A stretch of DNA of 64,000 bases. Origin: Myxococcus dinghuensis. GTDB lineage: Bacteria > Myxococcota > Myxococcia > Myxococcales > Myxococcaceae. The stretch is taken from positions 62,001 to 126,000 of the forward strand of contig NZ_JAKCFB010000020.1 in NCBI RefSeq assembly GCF_024198235.1, written 5' to 3'. The notes beneath the pieces were generated by a model. The model was not told the DNA's origin, did no database searches, and saw nothing but the letters and a program-made list of their open reading frames with translations. Positions within the stretch are counted from its first letter, which is position 1. Every line of letters starts with the position of its first letter. Positions 1 to 6,652 of the stretch are shown here, one piece after another. A program made the translations under genes and the position numbers.

Positions 1-1
1 C

Positions 2-1135
2 TACCCGAGCGTCAGCGTGGAGGCGGGCGTGAGCTGGAACCAGGGCTCCGGCGCGGCCGTGGGTTCACCCGAGCCGCTGGACCCGGCGGGCCGCTTCGAC
101 GCGGGCTTCAGCGCGTCGTATCAGGTGGACCTGTTCGGGAAGATTCGCCGCACCCTCGAGGCGTCCGGCGCGGACGCGGAGGCCGCGCGCGCGGTGCGGG
201 ACACCACGCGAATCACGGTGGTGGCGGAGACGGTGCGCGCCTACGCGGACGCCTGCATCGCCGGCTACCAGCTCGACGTGGCCCAGCGCACGGTGAAGCT
301 GTTCGAGGAGTCGTTGGACCTGACCGAGCGACAGGTGAAGGTGGGACGCCTGGGTGGCCTGGACAGCGCGCGCGCCAAGGCGCAGGTGTCGCAGGCCCGC
401 TCCACGCTGCCGCCCTTGTTCGCGCAGCAGCGCGGCGCCCTGTTCCGGCTGGCGGTGCTGATGGGACGACAGCCGTCCGAGGCGCCGATGGAGGTGGCCG
501 ACTGCCGCACGCCCCCCAGGTTGAGCCAGGTCATCCCCACGGGGGACGGCGCGAGCTTCATCCGACGACGGCCGGACATCCGGGGCGCGGAGCGGCGGCT
601 CGCGGCGGCGACGGCGCGCATCGGCGTGTCCGTGGCGGACCTCTATCCGAGCATCAGCCTGGGCCTGTCCGCGGGCGCCACGTCGCAGACGGCCGGGGAC
701 TTCGTCGCGGACCAGGCGCTGCGCTTCGGCATGGGCCCGCTGATTCGCTGGACGCTGCCCACGGGCGGCCCCCAGGCGCGCATCCGACAGGCGGAGGCGT
801 CGACCCGCGCGGCGGCGGCCGACTTCGACCGCGTGCTCCTGGGCGCGCTGCGCGAAATCGAGACGGCGCTCACGAACTACGCGCGCGAGCTGGAGCGCAA
901 CGCGGAGCTGGTGGTGGCCCGGGACCAGAGCGCCGAGGCGGTCCGGCTGGCGCGCAAGCTCCAGGCCGCGGGAGCGGCGGGCTCGCTGGAGGTGGTGGAC
1001 GCGGAGCGCACGCTGGCGTCGGCGGACGCGGCGCTCGCGACGTCGGACGGGCAGCTCGCGCTCCAGCAGATCTCCATCTTCCTGGCGCTGGGCGGAGGCT
1101 GGGAGGAGGACACCGCTCCCGTCGCGAGCAGGTAA
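2..1135 (+). CDS. Outer-membrane efflux protein, TolC/NodT family (5' truncated by window edge)
   Basis: The frame is open from the first bases of the window, so the true start lies upstream; about 377 residues are visible. The protein matches the outer-membrane channel of tripartite RND-type efflux pumps (NodT/OprM lipoprotein family): a turn reading YQVDLFGKIRR near the beginning, long Ala/Arg/Glu-rich helical stretches, and in the second half the RRPDIRGAERRLAAA signature, followed by YPSISLGLSAGA and a second helical hairpin. These proteins form a trimeric barrel with a periplasmic alpha-tunnel. The N-terminal signal or lipobox and the first strands are off the window. The membrane-fusion and RND pump genes would be expected upstream, also outside the window. 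Confidence 0.88.
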   Translation, partial: YPSVSVEAGVSWNQGSGAAVGSPEPLDPAGRFDAGFSASYQVDLFGKIRRTLEASGADAEAARAVRDTTRITVVAETVRAYADACIAGYQLDVAQRTVKLFEESLDLTERQVKVGRLGGLDSARAKAQVSQARSTLPPLFAQQRGALFRLAVLMGRQPSEAPMEVADCRTPPRLSQVIPTGDGASFIRRRPDIRGAERRLAAATARIGVSVADLYPSISLGLSAGATSQTAGDFVADQALRFGMGPLIRWTLPTGGPQARIRQAEASTRAAAADFDRVLLGALREIETALTNYARELERNAELVVARDQSAEAVRLARKLQAAGAAGSLEVVDAERTLASADAALATSDGQLALQQISIFLALGGGWEEDTAPVASR

Positions 1136-1208
1136 CCAGACGCTCGGGTTCTCCTCGTCCTGGAGAACCACCGCCCACCTGCCCCACGAGTGCTACGGTA
1201 CGCGCCTC

Positions 1209-2039
1209 ATGACCGCGACCGTCGCCACGGGCTTCTGGGGACCCAGCACCTCCACCGTGGACTGGTGCGAGACGAACTACCAGCACCTCTTCCATGTCGG
1301 TGAGCTGTTCAACTCGGCCTCCAGCCTCGTCCTGGTGCTCACGGGCGTGCTGGGCATCGTCTTCCACCGACACCTGCTGGAGCGCCGCTTCCAGCTCGCC
1401 TTCGCGCTGCTCGCCCTGGTGGGCGTGGGCAGCACCGCGTTCCACACCACGCTGCAACGCGAGCACCAGATGCTGGACGAGCTGCCCATGCTCTATCTGG
1501 CCATCGTCATCGTCTACATCCTGCTGGAGGACCGTCCCCAGCCGCGCTTCGGACGCTGGTTCCCGCTCGCGCTGTTCGGCCACGCCGTGCTCGTCACGTA
1601 CCTGACGGCCTTCACCCGGGGCGCGGTGCAGTTCTTCCTCTTCCAGGTGAGCTTCGCGTCGCTGGAGTTCTACGCGCTCGGCCGGACCTACTTCCTCCAG
1701 CGCAAGAGCCCCGACGTGGGCGTGAAGCGGCTGTTCCGACTCGGCATCGCCGCCTACGCGCTCGCCATCGTCCTGTGGATTTCCGACATCCAGTTCTGCC
1801 CCACGCTCAACGAGACGCTGCCCGCGCACGGCCTCCCCAACCCGCAGTTCCACGCGTGGTGGCACGTGCTCGTGTCGTTCGGCTTCAACGCGCTGCTCCT
1901 GGTCATCGCCAGGGAGCGGCTCAGGACGCTGGGCCACGACGCCCGACTCCAGTTCGTGCTGGGCGTCATCCCACGCGTGCTGCGTCCCGCACGGCCCGCG
2001 GAGCAGGGGGCCCCCTCCCCCGCGAGCCAGCCCGGGTAG
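1209..2039 (+). CDS. Alkaline ceramidase-like membrane protein (PF05875 type)
   Basis: A 276-residue polytopic membrane protein. The N-terminus GFWGPSTSTVDWCETNY closely follows the opening of eukaryotic alkaline ceramidases (G-W-G-P-x-T-S-x-x-D-W-C-E-x-N-Y). Further family hallmarks are GSTAFHTTL followed by MLDELPM, which carry the conserved Ser, His and Asp, and a late HAWWHVL with the paired histidines. About seven hydrophobic segments can be drawn. Family members hydrolyse the amide bond of ceramides within the membrane through a bound zinc. Myxobacteria make sphingolipid-type lipids, so a ceramide substrate is plausible, but substrate and direction are inferred. It follows the efflux gene by 73 bases on the same strand; the link may be chance. 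The last 25 residues are polar and low in complexity. Confidence 0.82.
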   Translation: MTATVATGFWGPSTSTVDWCETNYQHLFHVGELFNSASSLVLVLTGVLGIVFHRHLLERRFQLAFALLALVGVGSTAFHTTLQREHQMLDELPMLYLAIVIVYILLEDRPQPRFGRWFPLALFGHAVLVTYLTAFTRGAVQFFLFQVSFASLEFYALGRTYFLQRKSPDVGVKRLFRLGIAAYALAIVLWISDIQFCPTLNETLPAHGLPNPQFHAWWHVLVSFGFNALLLVIARERLRTLGHDARLQFVLGVIPRVLRPARPAEQGAPSPASQPG

Positions 2040-2055
2040 TCCCGAGGACGGCAGG

Positions 2056-2562
2056 CTACTTCTTCTCCTGCGCGGGAGGCGTGGCCTTCGCCGCCTCGTA
2101 GTCGTGGATGCGCTTCACGAAGTCGTCCATCACGTCGTTCGGGATGGGGATGGACAGGTTGTACTGGGCGATCTTCCAGCCCGCGCCCTCCTTCACCAAC
2201 ACCCCGCTGCCCCGCGCGGGCCCCATGTTGGGCGTGTCGAGCGCCTCGTCGAACCAGGCCACCTTGCCGTCCTTCGACAGGAAGATGTGCCGGGAGACGG
2301 CCTTGAAGCTCCACGCCTTGCCCTTGGAGAAGTACGGCTTCGCCCACGCGCGGAACTCGTCGCGCGTCCACCGCTCCGTGGCATCCGTTCCCAGGTAGAC
2401 GGCGTCCGGCGTGAAGTAGCCGAAGTAGCGCGCCTCGTCCGCGTCGGCGGCGGCCTTGTGCCAGTCATCCAGCACCGTGGTGATGGCGGCCTTCGCGTCG
2501 GTGGCGGGGGCCTTGGCCGGAGCGGCGGCGAGCACGAACAACAACAGGGAGACAGTGGACAC
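2056..2562 (-). CDS. Secreted NTF2-like (SnoaL/DUF4440) protein
   Basis: 168 residues from a GTG start at 2562, chosen because it opens a clean signal peptide (VSTVSLLLFVLAAAPAKA) and has GAGG about 10 bases upstream; the longer open frame is non-coding in character. The mature part is a single NTF2-like domain: a helix with AITTVLDDWHKAAADAD, then YFTPDAVYLGTDATERW, FRAWAKPYF and a C-terminal strand WKIAQYNLSIPIPND. This is the DUF4440/SnoaL_3 pattern, a cone-shaped fold that binds small molecules, usually without a conserved catalytic residue. It is likely periplasmic. The gene is divergent from the hydrolase at 2597 with only 34 bases between starts, so the promoters must overlap. Its end is 16 bases from the convergent ceramidase gene. 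Confidence 0.8.
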   Translation of the reverse strand: MSTVSLLLFVLAAAPAKAPATDAKAAITTVLDDWHKAAADADEARYFGYFTPDAVYLGTDATERWTRDEFRAWAKPYFSKGKAWSFKAVSRHIFLSKDGKVAWFDEALDTPNMGPARGSGVLVKEGAGWKIAQYNLSIPIPNDVMDDFVKRIHDYEAAKATPPAQEKK

Positions 2563-2596
2563 GCGGAGCGACCTCGTCGAAAGGAGCGTTCGGGGT

Positions 2597-3442
2597 ATGA
2601 AGCGACACGGCCCCCGCCGGGTCAAGCCGCCCGGCGGCGGACAGACGAAAGGTGTGACGCGCGTGGTCCTCGAGAGCTTCCAGGTGGGAACGGGCGATGT
2701 GCCCACGGTGCTGCTGCACGGCTTCCTCGGCACGGGGCGCAACCTGCGCTCGCTCGCGACGGCGTGGAGCGCCGCGGACCCGAGCCGCCGCTTCCTCCTC
2801 CCGGACCTCACCGGCCACGGCGCCTCCCCCATTCCCGCACCGGGCGCCGACCTCTTCACCGTCGCCCGCGACGTGGTGGACACCGCCCGCGCCCAGGGCT
2901 TCACCGGCGCGCTCGACTGGGTGGGCCACTCGCTCGGCGGACGCGTCTCGCTCGCCGCCAGCCTGCACGTCCCCGAGGCCGTCTCCCGCGTGGCGCTGCT
3001 GGACATCGCCCCCGGCCCCGTCCCCTACGACCTCTCCGAGAGCGGCATGGTGCTGGGCATCCTCCTCCAGGCCCCGGCGCGCGCGGAGAACCGCAAGGCG
3101 ATGCGCGCCACCCTCACCGACAAGGGCCTGTCGGACGGGCTGGCGGACTGGCTGCTCATGAACCTGGTCAGCGACGACCAGGGCGTGCGCTGGCGCTTCG
3201 ACCGGCAGGCGCTCGCGGACCTGCACTCGCGCGTCAACGGCACCGACCTGTGGGAGGCCGTGGAGCGCCCGGGACGGCCCCCCATGCGTTGCATCCGCGG
3301 CGGCCGCTCACGCTACGTGTCGGACGCGGACGTCGCGCGGCTGGAGGCCGCGGGCTGCCCCGTGGCCACGATTCCCGGCGCGGGCCACTTCGTCCACGTG
3401 GACGGCGCCCGGCAACTGCTGGAGTGGCTGCTCGCGGCCTGA
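2597..3442 (+). CDS. Alpha/beta hydrolase
   Basis: 281 residues from the ATG at 2597, which has AAGGAG at 2581-2586, ten bases upstream. It is an alpha/beta-hydrolase of the esterase/MhpC group: the oxyanion-hole motif LLHGFLGTGRN, the DLTGHGAS loop, the nucleophile elbow GHSLGG (GxSxG), and near the end PGAGHFVHVDGA with the catalytic His. The cap region lies between about residues 140 and 200. The overall look is close to YbfF/MenH-like esterases. There is no signal peptide, so it is probably cytoplasmic. The substrate cannot be read from the sequence. It ends ten bases before the convergent caspase-family gene. Confidence 0.85.
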   Translation: MKRHGPRRVKPPGGGQTKGVTRVVLESFQVGTGDVPTVLLHGFLGTGRNLRSLATAWSAADPSRRFLLPDLTGHGASPIPAPGADLFTVARDVVDTARAQGFTGALDWVGHSLGGRVSLAASLHVPEAVSRVALLDIAPGPVPYDLSESGMVLGILLQAPARAENRKAMRATLTDKGLSDGLADWLLMNLVSDDQGVRWRFDRQALADLHSRVNGTDLWEAVERPGRPPMRCIRGGRSRYVSDADVARLEAAGCPVATIPGAGHFVHVDGARQLLEWLLAA

Positions 3443-3452
3443 TGCCCACGCG

Positions 3453-5633
3453 TCAGATGCGCACGCCCATCAGGAAGCCGGGCCACATGCGCGTGCCAGA
3501 AGGTCCGCGCCCCGTCTTCCACTGCGGCAGCCAGGTGACGTCGTCGTCCGGGTCCTCCTCCGGCGGGTGGTAGGCGTTGAGCGACAGGCCCCCGAAGAGC
3601 GCGAAGCGCCGCTTCAGCTCCCAGCCCACGCTGGCGCGCAGCCGGTAGAGGTTGTTCTTCGTGCCGTCGCCGAAGAGCTGGGGCTGCCAGCTGCCCATGG
3701 CGAGGTCGACGTCCAGGTAGTAGCGGTCCGCCATGCCGAAGGGCAGGTGCACGCCCACGCCCAGCATCATGAACGTGCGCCAGGACTCCTTCCACGAGTC
3801 GCCGCCGATGCTCGCCGTGACGTGCACCGTCTGACTGCCGTACTTGACGCCCACGAACAGCGGCGTGACGTCGTCCGCGCCGATCTCGAACGCGATGCGG
3901 CCCTTGCGCACCAGGCTCAACAGGCCGATGGGCACCGACACGTCGTCCGCGATGTTGATGATGCCCAGCTGCACGCCGCGGACGTTGCCCGCGACGTTGA
4001 TGAGGCCCACCTGCGCGCCGGACACGCTGCCCGCGAGGTTGAAGATGCCCATCTGCATGCCGGACAGCCGCTCCACCATGTTGACGCCACCGGCGAACTG
4101 GAGGCCGTGCATGCTCGCGTCGCTGCGGTTGCCCACGCCGCTGAGCTGCAGCCCCGAGAAGTCCCGCTCCGAGTAGTTGATGATGGCGGCCAGCTGCGCC
4201 CCCGTCGCGCCGCCGAAGGCCAGGTTGCCGCCGAGCGCGAGCTGCGCGCCCAGCACCTCGCCGCCCGCCACGTTGGCGATGCCGGCCACCTGTCCGCCCT
4301 CCATCGTCCCGTCCACCCAGCCGATGCCACCCGCCGCCCCCAGGCCGCGCAGTTGGAGCGAGCGCACCGCCAACCCGCCCAGCGCCACGTGGTTCAAGCC
4401 GCTGCCGCCCCACAACGCCGACGTGGACAGCGGCGGCAATAGCGACAGGTTGAAGGCCACGGTGGGCATGTCGGCCCGCGAGGAGGAGGACTCGCGCGGT
4501 GCCAGCGGCGCGTCCGTCACGGGCGCGCCACCGCGAGCGGCCGTGCGCGTGAGCGTCACCGGGACGAAGTCCCCCACGCGCAGCTCCGCCTCGCCGCGCG
4601 GAGTCACCGTCAGCTCCGCCTCGAAGCGCTGGGACGGGCGCTCCAGGATGACGCGGTAGCGCCCCGCCTCCAGCCCCAGCGACAGCCGCCGCCCCGCGGG
4701 CTTCTGCAGCTCCGCGACGAGCTGGTTGCCCCAGTCGCGCACGAAGAGGCGGCCCTGCACCTCCTCCGCCACCAGCATCCGCGCGGGCGTGCCGCGCAGG
4801 TCCGTCATCACCAGGTCGCCGCTGCCCGCGAGCTGGATGTCATAGGCCGCGTGCTGCGGACCACCCTGGGAGCGCTCCGTGCGCGCCAGCGTCTCGTGGA
4901 AGGCGAACTGGTAGGCCTCGTGCAGCGTGACGCGGCCGTCCCCCGTGGTGTCCGCCGCGCCGCGCAGGCCGGTGACGAGGAAGTGCGTGAAGAAGGACGC
5001 GCCGATGGTGTCCGACTCCTGCGCCACCTCGTCCGCGGAGCTGGAGGCGAGGTAGGCGTGCCCGCGCACCTGCGAGGACACGTCCGTGAGGAACGAGGGT
5101 CGCCGCAGGCCACCCTTGTAGCGGGTGAGCGCGCCGGAGCCACACGAGTCGAGGATGGCGATGCGCACGTCCACCGGCACCTGGCCCAAGAGCCGGCGCA
5201 GGTCGTCGTAGGAGAGGCGCTCGCCGCGCGGCAGCAGCCCGTCCGCGTCCGAGTGGCCCGAGTAGTACAGCACCAGCTCGCGGCGCAGCCCGGGCGTCAC
5301 CGCGCCCTCCGCCATCACCTTGAGCCGCTCCAGCGCGGTGAGCAGCGCGTCGCGGTCCGCCTCCAGCAACAGCACGCGGTCCGCGGGCGCGACGCCGCCC
5401 AGGTCCTCCAGGACGCGGGACATGGCCAGCGCGTCCGAGCCCGCGTAGCGCAGCCGTTCGCGGCCGGGGCCACCCTCGCTGGAGCCGACGATGAGCGCGA
5501 AGCGCCGCAAGGTGGCCTCGGGCTCCTCGGGGCGCCGCGCCGCGCGGGAGTCCGGGCCCACGAGCACCAGACCCACCACGGCCAGCATCCCCAGGACGCG
5601 TCCCCATCCGCGCGCTGTGCTCCGTTTCATCAT
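3453..5633 (-). CDS. Caspase-family (C14) peptidase with EF-hand-like loop and surface-repeat C-terminal domain
   Basis: 726 residues from the ATG at 5633 (an adjacent ATG at 5630 is equally possible). An N-terminal hydrophobic segment suggests export. A caspase-like domain follows: FALIVGSSEGG, the catalytic His127 in YYSGH and the catalytic Cys164 in LDSCGSG. Just after it comes DTTGDGRVTLHE, a 12-residue EF-hand-type calcium loop. The C-terminal 300 residues carry repeats of the form GxQxGxxNxAGxxxG (for example SGMQMGIFNLAG, SGAQVGLINVAG, RGVQLGIINIAD), typical of LA_2272-type surface-repeat proteins, and end in beta-strand-rich sequence suggestive of an outer-membrane barrel or beta-helix. 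It lies 91 bases after the lipoprotein gene of the Ton operon, possibly co-transcribed. Peptidase activity and cell-surface location are inferred. Confidence 0.83.
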   Translation of the reverse strand: MMKRSTARGWGRVLGMLAVVGLVLVGPDSRAARRPEEPEATLRRFALIVGSSEGGPGRERLRYAGSDALAMSRVLEDLGGVAPADRVLLLEADRDALLTALERLKVMAEGAVTPGLRRELVLYYSGHSDADGLLPRGERLSYDDLRRLLGQVPVDVRIAILDSCGSGALTRYKGGLRRPSFLTDVSSQVRGHAYLASSSADEVAQESDTIGASFFTHFLVTGLRGAADTTGDGRVTLHEAYQFAFHETLARTERSQGGPQHAAYDIQLAGSGDLVMTDLRGTPARMLVAEEVQGRLFVRDWGNQLVAELQKPAGRRLSLGLEAGRYRVILERPSQRFEAELTVTPRGEAELRVGDFVPVTLTRTAARGGAPVTDAPLAPRESSSSRADMPTVAFNLSLLPPLSTSALWGGSGLNHVALGGLAVRSLQLRGLGAAGGIGWVDGTMEGGQVAGIANVAGGEVLGAQLALGGNLAFGGATGAQLAAIINYSERDFSGLQLSGVGNRSDASMHGLQFAGGVNMVERLSGMQMGIFNLAGSVSGAQVGLINVAGNVRGVQLGIINIADDVSVPIGLLSLVRKGRIAFEIGADDVTPLFVGVKYGSQTVHVTASIGGDSWKESWRTFMMLGVGVHLPFGMADRYYLDVDLAMGSWQPQLFGDGTKNNLYRLRASVGWELKRRFALFGGLSLNAYHPPEEDPDDDVTWLPQWKTGRGPSGTRMWPGFLMGVRI

Positions 5634-5724
5634 CCGCGTCCCACCCACTCCAGCCGCCGGTCCGGCACCCGGGGCATATCTCGGATGGCCGCCCCCTTGC
5701 GAGCCATCCGCCATCCCACCGCCG

Positions 5725-6651
5725 CTACGGCGTCCAGCGCGCCTTGCGGATGAGCCAGGAGCTGCCTCCCCGCCCGTCGCGCACCACCGCCCAGAAGGTG
5801 ACCTCCTGTGCCACCGCTCCCTTCTCCGGCGGCTCCCACTCCGTGCGGTGGCGACCGGGCTGGCCGTTGAAGTCCGCGCTGCCCGTCTCCTCCGGCGTGA
5901 ACTCCCCGAGCGTCGCGTGCCAGGTGATGGTCCACGCCTCCTTGAGCGACACGGCCTCCTTGCGAAGGCCGGGCACCACGTAGGACTCCTCCAGCGCGGA
6001 GACGTCGTTGGCCCGCACCACGAAGGTGCCCTTGCCCGTCAACGTGGGCAGCGCGCCGTCGTCCCACGCCGCGCCCTCCACCGTGAGGCCCTGGAGCACC
6101 GGCTGCTGGTTGGCCTCCATCCCCGGCACCGCCGGGCAACTGAAGACCATCCGCTTCATCGCGAAGATGGCCTCGCCCCCCGCGCGCACGTTCAGCACCA
6201 GCGGCATGCGCAGCCCGCCGTAACCTTGATACGGGTCCGCCTGACGGACCTTGTCGAGCAGCAGCGAGCCGTCGGGGAGCACCGTGGCGCCCGGGCGGAT
6301 GGGCAGCGCCAGCTCGCCCGCCGTCGTGGTGCCCTCCGCCAGCAGCAGCCGCTGCGACGCGTCCTCGCAAATCGTGTCCTCGGGGTCCGCGCACGCCCAC
6401 AACGCGTAGTCGAGGGAGCGCCCCTCGCCGGCCGGGTCCACCAGCAACGCGCGGAACGTCACCTGCTCGGTGAAGACCTCCAGCGCCTCCGCGGTGAACT
6501 CGCACGTCGGGGCCATCAGCTCCGGGCGCTCCACGGCCATGCCCAGCACGCGCAGGTCGTGCACGTTCGAGGCCTTGTCGTCCGGGTCGACGCAGGCGAC
6601 GGCGCCCAGCGCGACGAGCAGCAAGCCTCCCAGCTCGAGTCGGATGTCCAT
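5725..6651 (-). CDS. Lipoprotein linked to the TonB-dependent receptor
   Basis: 308 residues with a lipoprotein signal: hydrophobic LGGLLLVALGAVAC with the lipobox Cys at residue 20, followed by VDPDDKASN. The rest is beta-rich with no motif I can name; Cys residues recur (TCEF, ACADPEDTIC, FSCPAVP). Its start lies one base after the stop of the TonB-dependent receptor, so the two are almost certainly co-translated. By analogy with receptor-lipoprotein pairs elsewhere it may be a surface or periplasmic accessory that captures or processes the receptor's cargo, but nothing in the sequence proves this. It ends 91 bases before the caspase-family gene. Confidence 0.72.
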   Translation of the reverse strand: MDIRLELGGLLLVALGAVACVDPDDKASNVHDLRVLGMAVERPELMAPTCEFTAEALEVFTEQVTFRALLVDPAGEGRSLDYALWACADPEDTICEDASQRLLLAEGTTTAGELALPIRPGATVLPDGSLLLDKVRQADPYQGYGGLRMPLVLNVRAGGEAIFAMKRMVFSCPAVPGMEANQQPVLQGLTVEGAAWDDGALPTLTGKGTFVVRANDVSALEESYVVPGLRKEAVSLKEAWTITWHATLGEFTPEETGSADFNGQPGRHRTEWEPPEKGAVAQEVTFWAVVRDGRGGSSWLIRKARWTP

Positions 6652-6652
6652 G

